A stretch of 24,852 nt of DNA, from positions 1 through 24,852 of IMG/VR virus record IMGVR_UViG_3300037119_003952; one strand, written 5' to 3'. The DNA comes from a virus. Of this stretch, positions 1-5,133 are shown in pieces. Positions within the stretch are counted from its first letter, which is position 1. Every line of letters starts with the position of its first letter. The position numbers were made by a program, and so were the translations under genes. Under the pieces are notes generated by a model that did not search any database, had not been told where the DNA came from, and was given only the letters and a program-made list of their open reading frames with translations.

Positions 1-140
1 GATGCCAGCTCGGCAATGCAGTAATCCGGCAGGTACAGATCATCCACAGCATCCGTGGCGCAGCTCATTGCATCGCGCTCGTTTTCTGCAAGCGCGTAGA
101 ATCCGATCTCAATAGTACAGTGATATAGTTTCTTGCTCAT
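1..140 (-). CDS. Small hypothetical phage protein, C-terminus cut by window edge
   Basis: An open frame starts at ATG 140-138 on the minus strand and runs off the left edge, giving 46 codons. The N-terminus reads MSKKLYHCTIEIGFYALAEN and is followed by an acidic stretch with DAVDDLYLPDY. A purine-rich GGGAAAG lies upstream. An ATG five bases further upstream is in another frame and stops after two codons. The gene follows the 74-aa gene on the same strand, so it is probably the next member of the leftward unit. No family was recognised and no function can be assigned. Confidence 0.6.
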   Translation of the reverse strand, partial: MSKKLYHCTIEIGFYALAENERDAMSCATDAVDDLYLPDYCIAELA

Positions 141-176
141 CTCATTCTTTCCCGGCGCTGGCCGTGTGGGGGTTGG

Positions 177-401
177 TTAGCCGTGTGTCTTGAGATTATG
201 ACGGGCTGCAGTAAGTAGATTTAATGCACCTGTGATACGGTCCAAGCAACGGCCCGCATATTGTTCTACCGTCTCACCACTTTTCTTACCGCCAGTGATG
301 GACGGACATTCGCGCATTAATTGTGACTCACGTTCCACTACCTCACGGAAAAGTGCTGCTTTTAGAGCTTCCTTGCGACAGGTTTCAAAGTCATTCTTCA
401 T
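177..401 (-). CDS. Hypothetical small protein (74 aa)
   Basis: This short charged, probably helical protein begins MKNDFETCRKEALKAALFRE and ends in RHNLKTHG. The start was chosen at ATG 401 rather than ATG 407 because the GAGGAG Shine-Dalgarno (minus strand 413-408) abuts the first ATG but sits six bases from the second. Residues 1-35 look like an amphipathic helix, then comes a Gly/Lys-rich turn (TGGKKSGE) and a second helix. It lies 30 bases downstream of the 139-aa gene and is probably co-transcribed with it. No recognised domain. Confidence 0.6.
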   Translation of the reverse strand: MKNDFETCRKEALKAALFREVVERESQLMRECPSITGGKKSGETVEQYAGRCLDRITGALNLLTAARHNLKTHG

Positions 402-431
402 CTTCATCTCCTCGCGCCGTGGCGATGGGGG

Positions 432-851
432 TTATTCGGAAGCGTACTTGTCTTCATCGCCAACGTCATCACCAATAGGGTTATCAAATCCATACTTTAC
501 CGCGGTCAGTTTGAAAAGCGGAAGCCCGTACTGTGCGTAATCATCGTTGTCCTCCAAGCCGTCTTCTAGAACCCAATTCCACATACGCACCACATCGTGC
601 ATAAATGAAGAGGAAATGCCGCGCTGGTTCAGGGCCTTCTCGAACCCAAACGCCAAATCGCGCTTTAGTCGCTCCAGGACCGCTTCACGAGTAAATGGAA
701 CGGCTACGTGCTTTCCGACAAACTCCGGCTTTAGATCAACGTCGATCTTCGGTAGGTCGGCCTCTGGCACAAAATCTGCCAAGCGGGCAACATCGCGTCC
801 GTCCATCGACTCACGCTTGTATGTAAGAATTTCTTCCAGCGTCTTCATCAT
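432..851 (-). CDS. Conserved-type phage hypothetical protein (139 aa)
   Basis: The frame is acidic. Its central part has the feel of a conserved phage family (RGISSSFMHDVVRMWNWVLE, followed by DDYAQYGLPLFKLTAVKYGF), but I cannot name a function. The start was chosen at ATG 851: AAGGGA lies five to six bases upstream, while ATG 866 has no such site. The C-terminus is strongly acidic (DDVGDEDKYASE). It is the first gene after the minus-strand TTGACA/TACAGT promoter at 891-918, so it probably heads a secondary leftward transcript that also carries the next two genes. Confidence 0.7.
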   Translation of the reverse strand: MMKTLEEILTYKRESMDGRDVARLADFVPEADLPKIDVDLKPEFVGKHVAVPFTREAVLERLKRDLAFGFEKALNQRGISSSFMHDVVRMWNWVLEDGLEDNDDYAQYGLPLFKLTAVKYGFDNPIGDDVGDEDKYASE

Positions 852-890
852 GCATCCCTTGGCCATCTGGCCGGTTGTTATTCTAACTGG

Positions 891-918
891 ACTGTAGACA
901 AGAGAGTGTGGTTGTCAA
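891..918 (-). promoter_or_regulatory. Candidate sigma70-like promoter, leftward
   Basis: On the minus strand TTGACA (918-913) is followed after 16 bases by TACAGT (896-891), in the gap between the nuclease gene and the 139-aa gene. The -35 is followed by AC, as in the other TTGACAAC boxes at 2845, 3376 and 15762. The predicted transcript would begin about 30-35 bases before ATG 851. Confidence 0.6.
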
Positions 919-927
919 GGGGGCCTA

Positions 928-1458
928 TTATTCCGTGAACATCGTAGCGAGGGCCGTGATGTTGTACTTACGCTTCCCGCCAGACCCACAGGCGGCGAGG
1001 TGTTCGCTCATCGGGGCGCACGAGCATCGGCCGTCGTGGACTGCGATGACGAAGTGATCTTCTCTCCGACGAGGGTAGACTTTCTCAGTCTTACAACGGC
1101 CACGATGCGAGTGTACAGCCGTCTTGACTTCAATGCGCAGTCCTGATGCGGTGGTGAGGTCGGGGCCGTTCCACTCGGCGGATACCGCAGCACGATCGTC
1201 TGGGTGATGGGCGTTCCACCACGCACAGGCGATGTGCTCATTTGCACGGCCGAGTGCGGCGCGCTCATCCACTGGAGCTGTCGGATCCGGTGTGGGATTG
1301 TTGCGGTGTTTCTTGCACTTGGGGCAGAAGTGCCCGTCCCAACGCCGACCCCGCTCATCGCGGTACCGGTACGCTTTCTTACCGGGGCTCAGTTCCGCGC
1401 GGTTACGGATGACAAGAGTACTGCACTTCCTACAGGCTACCAAATTATCGGCGCTCAA
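928..1458 (-). CDS. Zinc-ribbon plus PD-(D/E)XK-type nuclease, TTG start
   Basis: The 176-aa protein appears to have two parts. Residues 9-48 hold two CxxC pairs (C9/C12 and C45/C48) that form a zinc ribbon with a basic loop. Residues 70-115 hold a PD-(D/E)XK-like signature: E74 in a GRANEH helix, then D100 in NGPDL and E110-x-K112 in LRIEVKTAV. Families with this core cut DNA in restriction, repair or junction resolution; which one applies here is not clear. No ATG or GTG exists in the frame near the beginning. TTG at 1458 has GGAGG six bases upstream, so a TTG start is well supported. The gene overlaps the end of the RHH gene by 14 bases, which implies translational coupling. The C-terminal third is Cys/Arg-rich (RGRCKTEK, GRCSCAP). 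Confidence 0.65.
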   Translation of the reverse strand: MSADNLVACRKCSTLVIRNRAELSPGKKAYRYRDERGRRWDGHFCPKCKKHRNNPTPDPTAPVDERAALGRANEHIACAWWNAHHPDDRAAVSAEWNGPDLTTASGLRIEVKTAVHSHRGRCKTEKVYPRRREDHFVIAVHDGRCSCAPMSEHLAACGSGGKRKYNITALATMFTE

Positions 1459-1597
1459 GGTAAGCCTCCACGATCTCGCGAATGATCTGCGAGCGGGCTC
1501 GCTTCTGCTCGTCGGCCATAATCTGTAGTTTACGTATGTGCTCCTCGGTGAGGCAGAAGGTGATGGGGATCTGGCGCAAGGCCTTGGTCTTACTCAT
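1445..1597 (-). CDS. Ribbon-helix-helix (CopG/Arc-type) DNA-binding regulator
   Basis: This 50-aa protein reads as a minimal RHH: an N-terminal basic arm (MSKTKALRQ), a beta-strand IPITFCL, helix A TEEHIRKLQIMADEQ, a turn KRARS and helix B QIIREIVEAYLERR. RHH proteins bind DNA as dimers through the paired beta-strands and often repress their own promoter. The frame is open upstream to 1852, but that extension is low-complexity Gly/Arg, so ATG 1597 is preferred. There is no obvious Shine-Dalgarno before it. It is the first gene of the leftward unit, next to the divergent control region, and overlaps the nuclease gene by 14 bases. Confidence 0.75.
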   Translation of the reverse strand: MSKTKALRQIPITFCLTEEHIRKLQIMADEQKRARSQIIREIVEAYLERR

Positions 1598-1620
1598 ACA
1601 TGTAGCATATGTAGATATGT
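1598..1620. promoter_or_regulatory. Candidate RHH operator: repeated ATGTAG boxes
   Basis: ATGTAG occurs at 1600-1605 and again at 1609-1614, then ATATGT at 1615-1620. The palindromes ACATGT (1598-1603) and CATATG (1606-1611) overlap these. Short, regularly spaced or partly symmetric boxes immediately before an RHH gene suit an autoregulatory operator. Binding itself is inference. Confidence 0.35.
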
Positions 1621-1676
1621 GGGGAGTCAACCGCGTATAGTGGGTATCCTTCTCTCCCCGCGCATAGGCCGCCTCG

Positions 1677-1758
1677 CCCCCTCGCCCCACCCTCGACAAC
1701 GCCCTCGATCCACGCACCCCGCCCCTATCCCCACATCCGCCCATCTCCTCCCACCCCC
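1677..1758 (-). other. G-run tract in the leftward leader (G-quadruplex potential)
   Basis: The plus strand carries C-runs at 1677-1681, 1685-1688, 1690-1692, 1702-1704, 1717-1720, 1722-1725, 1729-1732, 1740-1742, 1750-1752 and 1754-1758. On the minus strand the last six form consecutive G-runs with loops of 1, 3, 7, 7 and 1 bases, a canonical G-quadruplex pattern. The tract lies between the predicted leftward promoter near 1880 and the RHH start at 1597, so it would be part of an untranslated mRNA leader. Confidence 0.5.
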
Positions 1759-1877
1759 ATCGTTTAGCCCTAAGCCCTTCCCCTTTCTCGCGATATGACG
1801 TACCACAGCCCATCAGCCCGGGGGATTCGGCAAGTTTGTAGGTAATAGTCATGGGGCAATACTGACACCTTACACCG

Positions 1878-1883
1878 ATTATA
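1878..1883 (-). promoter_or_regulatory. Candidate leftward early promoter -10 (TATAAT)
   Basis: A perfect TATAAT on the minus strand sits five bases outside the conserved TTACGAAAAACAATAATAA block of the left repeat arm. The mirror arm has a TATAAT six bases from the same block. No TTGACA lies at the usual distance, so the conserved block may replace the -35 as an activator or alternative sigma-factor site. It would give a leader of about 270 bases before the RHH gene. Confidence 0.5.
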
Positions 1884-1888
1884 ATAAC

Positions 1889-1965
1889 TTATTATTGTTT
1901 TTCGTAACCCTCCAACCCTGTTACGGCAAGGGGTTATGCCTAATTTTGGGGCATTATTATTCTTA
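1889..1965 (-). repeat. Left 77-bp arm of large inverted repeat
   Basis: Read on the minus strand, this arm starts with TAAGAATAATAATGCCCC (18 bases) and ends with TTACGAAAAACAATAATAA (19 bases), separated by exactly 40 bases. The right arm at 2142-2218 has the same two blocks without mismatch and the same 40-base spacing. In between, the arms share TAACCC, TTGCC and AACAG at equal offsets. Both arms are symmetric about position 2053.5. Confidence 0.9.
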
Positions 1966-2141
1966 TGAGCTAGAGAGACCCGGAGACGGGGTGACAGGTG
2001 AGGAAGTGAATATCTATAAATAATGTAAGAACTATATATTGAGATTTGTTTTTATAGGTTTATATGGACTCACTCTTGATTGATTTTGAAAATTGATACC
2101 TCACTTTCACAATATCTACCTCTCTCCCTCTTTCTAGGGTG
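1966..2141. other. Non-coding centre of the inverted repeat
   Basis: These 176 bases between the two arms carry no credible gene. Weak mirror symmetry continues: CTAGA followed by an AGA occurs four bases inside each arm (near 1970 and near 2135), and GTGAGG/CCTCAC with AGTGA/TCACTT occur on both sides. The middle (about 2010-2095) is strongly AT-rich with several TATA-like strings, as in an easily melted replication origin or a shared activator region. Confidence 0.5.
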
Positions 2142-2218
2142 TAAGAATAATAATGCCCCTTTTTCCAACGTAACCCATTGCCCCAACAGCGCGGAGGCAT
2201 TACGAAAAACAATAATAA
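2142..2218 (+). repeat. Right 77-bp arm of large inverted repeat
   Basis: This arm carries TAAGAATAATAATGCCCC at 2142-2159 and TTACGAAAAACAATAATAA at 2200-2218, the mirror image of 1889-1965. The 40-base interior is only partly conserved, which argues that the two end blocks are under selection as protein-binding sites. The arm points toward the first rightward gene at 2285. Confidence 0.9.
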
Positions 2219-2224
2219 ATTAAA

Positions 2225-2230
2225 TATAAT
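2225..2230 (+). promoter_or_regulatory. Candidate rightward early promoter -10 (TATAAT)
   Basis: A perfect TATAAT lies six bases after the right repeat arm, 55 bases before the first rightward gene. As on the left side, no consensus -35 is present, while the conserved TTACGA... block occupies the -35 region. The remaining leader to 2284 is AT-rich with no hairpin that I can see. Confidence 0.5.
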
Positions 2231-2284
2231 TCTTCTAAGACCTCCACCCCTTTACTTTTAATAAACATAAACATACTAAGAGAT

Positions 2285-2515
2285 ATGAACCCTACCCAAT
2301 TCAGCATCTTGAACATCGTGTCCAAGTGGAGCGATGGTGTGTTGCTATCTGTTATCAAAAACCGAATCCGCCAACCCAATCACGTCTTCGATCCCGCGTT
2401 GCGTAGCCTTGTGGGCGCGGCTCTGCTGACGAAGACAACCACGCCTCGTGGAGCTGCGATCATCGCCATCACTGAGGCTGGGCAGTTGGCCCTGGCGCAG
2501 GGGCGCACGTGGTAA
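2285..2515 (+). CDS. Small winged-helix protein (76 aa)
   Basis: The whole protein looks like one winged-helix module: SILNIVSKWSDGVLLSVIKN at residues 7-26, then a recognition-helix region VFDPALRSLVGAALL and a beta-wing with GAAIIAITEAG. The spacing of the helix, V-[LI]-x-N-R and wing matches the module in the next gene and at the end of the DUF3987 protein (14413-15765). It is the first gene of the rightward unit, directly after the mirror-image control region, so a role as DNA-binding regulator is likely but inferred. The Shine-Dalgarno is weak (AAGAGAT). Its 3' end overlaps the next gene by seven bases. Confidence 0.65.
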   Translation: MNPTQFSILNIVSKWSDGVLLSVIKNRIRQPNHVFDPALRSLVGAALLTKTTTPRGAAIIAITEAGQLALAQGRTW

Positions 2516-2826
2516 CGCCGAAGCCTTGCCCTTTTTGTGGGCACTCGCAACTTGCTCGGAACAAACGCACCAGTGTTGTGCGCCCCAAGCCGGTGCCGGA
2601 GACCGAGGAGCGGGCTAAAATCCTACGGCACCTCACCCGGGCAGGCAGCGAAGGCCTCCTCCGTACGGTCCTTATGAACCGTATGAAGATGGACAAATCC
2701 CGCGTCAATGGCTACATCCTGCAATTTGTCGTGGAGGAGCTTATCGATATTTGCCCAACCGCGAATGGGTCTACTCGCCTGTACATCCGTGCCTCGGGTT
2801 ATCCACTTCCTCCCGAAAAGACATGA
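2509..2826 (+). CDS. Half zinc-ribbon plus winged-helix protein (105 aa)
   Basis: The start is GTG 2509, overlapping the previous gene. The N-terminus carries CPFCGH (residues 7-12), like the first half of a Lar-type zinc ribbon, but no second Cys pair follows. After a Pro/basic linker, residues 36-93 form a winged-helix domain very like the C-terminus of the DUF3987 replication protein: both share EG-L/I-LR-T/S-VL-x-NR and end in a T-R-L-Y-I strand. This suggests a regulator that recognises the same DNA or partner as the replication protein. Function is inferred; the coding call is strong because the protein similarity runs in frame. Confidence 0.7.
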   Translation: MVTPKPCPFCGHSQLARNKRTSVVRPKPVPETEERAKILRHLTRAGSEGLLRTVLMNRMKMDKSRVNGYILQFVVEELIDICPTANGSTRLYIRASGYPLPPEKT

Positions 2827-2844
2827 GTGCAGCACACAGCACCC

Positions 2845-2871
2845 TTGACAACCCACGCGCCTCGCTAGATT
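2845..2871 (+). promoter_or_regulatory. Candidate promoter TTGACA-15-TAGATT
   Basis: TTGACA (2845-2850) and TAGATT (2866-2871) lie in the 80-base gap before the 46-aa gene. The same pair with the same 15-base spacing recurs at 15762-15788, with TTGACAAC and TAGATTC identical. Confidence 0.6.
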
Positions 2872-2906
2872 CAAGCCCATCAACCCAACTCCCTGGAGTT
2901 TCAATC

Positions 2907-3047
2907 ATGTCGAAAGCTCGCACGATGGCCCGTAAGATGCTCAAGGCTGGCTACAGCCGCAATCAGGTGCAAGAGTCGCTGATTAACCTGCACGGCATGA
3001 CCTCGACTGAAGCCACCGTTCTCATTCTGTGTATCGCTGGATTCTAA
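2907..3047 (+). CDS. Hypothetical small protein (46 aa)
   Basis: This basic helical protein begins MSKARTMARKMLKAGYSRNQ and continues VQESLINLHGMTSTEATVLI. The layout, with helix, turn and a second helix after G-M-T, resembles a short UBA or HTH-like fold, but I do not recognise a family. GGAG lies eight bases before ATG 2907. It is the first gene after the promoter at 2845 and is followed two bases later by the next gene. Confidence 0.6.
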   Translation: MSKARTMARKMLKAGYSRNQVQESLINLHGMTSTEATVLILCIAGF

Positions 3048-3049
3048 CC

Positions 3050-3208
3050 ATGACCATCGCCCTACTCCGCGCCAATCGCACCGCCTGCCGTCTCGCCACC
3101 ATCACCAATTCCAACCACGTCCGTATCACCATCCGCAACCGCTCGGCCCTGGCCAATTGGCTCCGCTCGGTTCAAGGGCTGTTCGCTGCGGAAGGGTGGG
3201 AGGTGTGA
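3050..3208 (+). CDS. Hypothetical small protein (52 aa)
   Basis: The frame begins MTIALLRANRTACRLATITN and ends NWLRSVQGLFAAEGWEV. It has a beta-strand pair (VRITIRN) followed by a helix, and it is rich in Arg. The start lies two bases after the previous stop, and the stop TGA overlaps the next GTG start (GTGA). No clear Shine-Dalgarno is seen, so expression probably depends on coupling. No recognised family. Confidence 0.5.
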   Translation: MTIALLRANRTACRLATITNSNHVRITIRNRSALANWLRSVQGLFAAEGWEV

Positions 3209-3366
3209 ACGATTATCGCATCACTCAAACGGTGTGCTTTGTGGGATTCGTGATCGTAGGCTTTTGGATCGGGTATGCCTGCTCGCACTCCGACGCAAGA
3301 ACCATCGAATCCCGCCCCATTCTCATCACCCCGCACCAGGATTTCGGAGTCTACAGCGGGCAGTAA
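3205..3366 (+). CDS. Small single-pass membrane protein (53 aa)
   Basis: The chosen start is GTG 3205, overlapping the previous stop, with GGAAGG and GGGAGG upstream. Residues 9-25 (TVCFVGFVIVGFWIGYA) form one transmembrane segment followed by a short polar tail. A Cys directly after the segment is only a weak lipobox. It could act at the inner membrane, for example in superinfection exclusion, but nothing beyond topology supports that. Confidence 0.55.
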   Translation: MNDYRITQTVCFVGFVIVGFWIGYACSHSDARTIESRPILITPHQDFGVYSGQ

Positions 3367-3375
3367 AAGAGACTG

Positions 3376-3403
3376 TTGACAACCAATCCCCGACCCCAAT
3401 ACT
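3376..3403 (+). promoter_or_regulatory. Candidate promoter TTGACA-16-AATACT
   Basis: TTGACA (3376-3381) is followed by AC and, after 16 bases in all, AATACT (3398-3403). It lies in the gap between two membrane-protein genes, about 35 bases before ATG 3437. Confidence 0.5.
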
Positions 3404-3436
3404 GCGCATCATCAACCCCGCCTCCTGAGGCTTCCA

Positions 3437-3676
3437 ATGCTCGCCCTCTTCATCGCCTTTGCCCTCACTGATACCGCCCTGATCGTGCTCCTGTGCAGCT
3501 CGCAGGCTCGCCGGGTTGTACGTCGGCTGATCCGTCCCCGGCTGAATAGCGATTGCCGCTGGCATCCGCCCGTTAGGGCCGTGAAGCCCTTGGACCGGGA
3601 CGTAAAAGAATATCTCGGTTTGTACTTCCAGGGTGCGGATGTGGCCCTGATCCGTCAGCACGCGTCCTTTTTCTAA
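3437..3676 (+). CDS. Small membrane-anchored protein (79 aa)
   Basis: Residues 1-20 (MLALFIAFALTDTALIVLLC) form a transmembrane segment, followed by an Arg-rich stop-transfer region (ARRVVRRLIRPR). The rest would be cytoplasmic, with a short helical tail. GAGG lies six bases before ATG 3437. It follows its own promoter candidate, which separates it from the upstream coupled genes. No family recognised. Confidence 0.6.
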   Translation: MLALFIAFALTDTALIVLLCSSQARRVVRRLIRPRLNSDCRWHPPVRAVKPLDRDVKEYLGLYFQGADVALIRQHASFF

Positions 3677-3687
3677 CAACATGTCCC

Positions 3688-3704
3688 GCCAATGACTGAT
3701 TGGC
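3688..3704 (+). other. Short hairpin in a 5' leader
   Basis: GCCAAT (3688-3693) pairs with ATTGGC (3699-3704) around a five-base loop, 20 bases before ATG 3725. It is followed by CAACCGCAAGGAAACG, reminiscent of the sequences after the hairpins at 4084 and 11018. No T-run follows, so it is not a classical terminator. Confidence 0.4.
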
Positions 3705-3724
3705 CAACCGCAAGGAAACGAATC

Positions 3725-4072
3725 ATGGATTACTCCGACCTCGACGAATTCACCGCTGCCTTCTCTGAAGCCGCCGCATGGCAGGCCACGGATGAAGCTG
3801 GCGACAATCTCGACGGCCACTACTTCAGTGCGGAAGCTGAAAAGACTATCCGCGCATGGTGCTCTGAGTTTATCGATGCGAATGCGCTGGACCTGCTGAC
3901 GCTCGACGCTTCGCAGTCTGGCCATGACTTCGCACTGTCCGCCAACGGCCATGGCGCTGGTTTCTTCGATCGTGGATACGGTGCAATCGGCACTCGCCTT
4001 CAGAAAGCATGTCGCCCCTACGAATATCATGTTTGGCTCGACGAAGAGACCGGTGAGCTTGAGATAGAGTAA
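3725..4072 (+). CDS. Conserved phage protein with NGHGAGFFDRG motif (115 aa)
   Basis: The C-terminal half contains SGHDFALSANGHGAGFFDRG (residues about 61-80), the hallmark of a widespread phage protein family of unknown function that usually reads GHDFxLTRNGHGAGFWDR. The N-terminal half is acidic and helical (DLDEFTAAFSEAAAW). ATG 3725 was chosen because AAGGAA lies seven bases upstream; the frame is open a little further but lacks a site. The family is common in accessory regions of tailed phages and its biochemical role is not known to me. Confidence 0.8.
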   Translation: MDYSDLDEFTAAFSEAAAWQATDEAGDNLDGHYFSAEAEKTIRAWCSEFIDANALDLLTLDASQSGHDFALSANGHGAGFFDRGYGAIGTRLQKACRPYEYHVWLDEETGELEIE

Positions 4073-4083
4073 CAACGCCAAAA

Positions 4084-4103
4084 GCGGGAGGCGTCATTCC
4101 CGC
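4084..4103 (+). other. Leader hairpin followed by CCCGCAACCAAA
   Basis: GCGGGA (4084-4089) pairs with TCCCGC (4098-4103) around eight bases. An alternative stem is possible between AGGCGT inside the loop and ACGCCT just downstream. The 12-mer CCCGCAACCAAA at 4099-4110 recurs at 11034-11045, again as the 3' side of a hairpin before a gene. Confidence 0.5.
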
Positions 4104-4144
4104 AACCAAACGCCTGCCCAGCGATAAACGGGCCTGGAAATATC

Positions 4145-4333
4145 ATGGCTTATAAAACCTTCAAGCGTTCCGCCCGTAACTGGGATGAGTTCGTCACCGC
4201 AACTAAGTACGCCGACCGTAGCGGACTGACCCGTGAAGAGGCGCGCGAGCGTTGCCACGACTTCAACGACAACCGCACCGATGCGCAGATTGCTGCCGGT
4301 ACGAAAATGGAATTTGACGGGGAGGGGGAATAA
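4145..4333 (+). CDS. Conserved small phage protein (62 aa)
   Basis: The sequence MAYKTFKRSARNWDEFVTAT, followed by GLTREEARERCHDFNDNRT and a C-terminal GTKMEFDGE, matches a small phage protein type that I recognise from many accessory regions and whose function is unknown. It is highly charged with two predicted helices. A GGAAAT site precedes ATG 4145. The next gene starts two bases after the stop. Confidence 0.75.
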   Translation: MAYKTFKRSARNWDEFVTATKYADRSGLTREEARERCHDFNDNRTDAQIAAGTKMEFDGEGE

Positions 4334-4335
4334 TC

Positions 4336-4758
4336 ATGTCGACCAAACCTAACCCCGTCGCTGCATTAGGCGCCCTCCTCATGCATCGTTGGCTTACTGT
4401 GGCCAACCCGAAAGGCGGACCCCTCGGTATCGAGCTGTGCGCGCAACTGGCGTCAAGACTGTCTCGCCTCGCAAAAGGCTGTCAGCGCGCATCGGTCGGT
4501 GAATGTAACGGCACCCTGCGCGACCAGCGGTACTACACCCCGCCGGAATTGCGCAGCAAGGAAGCCGACGAAGCCACGGCGTACGCTGCCCGCATCGACA
4601 AACAGGTTTCCAAGCTCTCAAAAGAGCTGGCCCCCCTCGGCTTGTGGTGCAAGCGCAACGGCGATCCGCGTGGTTTTTCGCTGTGCGTGCTTGGATTTGC
4701 TGACGGTACCCCCGTCCCCAGCAATGGCACGGAAGCCAACGTGTGGGGGATCGAATGA
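4336..4758 (+). CDS. Conserved phage hypothetical protein (140 aa)
   Basis: Residues 60-110 form a helical region with a coiled-coil flavour (EADEATAYAARIDKQVSKLS). They are followed by a beta-rich end with GLWCKRNGDPRGFSLCVLGF and a short C-terminal NVWGIE. The GDPRG strand and N-x-W-G ending resemble a common phage family of unknown function. GGGGG lies seven bases before ATG 4336. The stop overlaps the next start (ATGA at 4755). Confidence 0.65.
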   Translation: MSTKPNPVAALGALLMHRWLTVANPKGGPLGIELCAQLASRLSRLAKGCQRASVGECNGTLRDQRYYTPPELRSKEADEATAYAARIDKQVSKLSKELAPLGLWCKRNGDPRGFSLCVLGFADGTPVPSNGTEANVWGIE

Positions 4759-4934
4759 GCACTAACGAAACGCTACTGCTTGACCAATTGTCGCAGCTCC
4801 GCACGGAAAACGCGGAGTTGGCCCGTCGCCTCGCGTTCAAGGATAGAAAGATAAAGCTGGCGATTATAAACATCGACAGCAATGTCCCAGGTTTCGCCCG
4901 GCAGCAGTTGTGCCACGCACTCCGCAACACCTAA
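4755..4934 (+). CDS. Small coiled-coil protein (59 aa)
   Basis: The start ATG 4755 overlaps the previous stop (ATGA). Residues 4-34 carry leucines at heptad spacing (LLLDQLSQLRTENAELARRL), which predicts a short leucine-zipper-like coiled coil, followed by a small basic and hydrophobic tail. Such peptides often oligomerise or bind a partner, but the target is unknown. Confidence 0.55.
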   Translation: MSTNETLLLDQLSQLRTENAELARRLAFKDRKIKLAIINIDSNVPGFARQQLCHALRNT

Positions 4935-4962
4935 CGAAACGCCTGACCTCACGAGGTACACC

Positions 4963-5133
4963 GTGAATCCCACCGAACCCAAACACACGACGCTTTCCCG
5001 TCGCCAGATCCGTACCCTCATGCGCTGGGCCTTCATGGCCGGGCACAAGGCAACGGGCGATCAGAAGGCGCTCGAATGGCAATCCCACGAACTAACCCGC
5101 AATTTGCTTGCGGGATTGGAGAAGACGAAATGA
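4963..5133 (+). CDS. Hypothetical small basic protein (56 aa)
   Basis: GTG 4963 has GAGG six bases upstream and was preferred over ATG 4882, which lies inside the previous gene. The protein starts MNPTEPKHTTLSRRQIRTLM and is rich in Arg, Lys and His, with helices RRQIRTLMRWAFMAG and SHELTRNLLAGLEK. The stop overlaps the next ATG (ATGA). No family recognised. Confidence 0.55.
   Translation: MNPTEPKHTTLSRRQIRTLMRWAFMAGHKATGDQKALEWQSHELTRNLLAGLEKTK

Noticed and set aside
1598-1852. Extension of the RHH reading frame upstream to ATG 1852 (135 aa in total)
   Set aside because: The added part is Gly/Arg low-complexity sequence from the G-run tract, has no ribosome site and is not protein-like. 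The RHH fold is complete from ATG 1597.
1881-2230. Inverted repeat as ends of an insertion sequence
   Set aside because: No transposase lies between the arms, the centre is only 176 bases and non-coding, and no flanking target duplication was seen.
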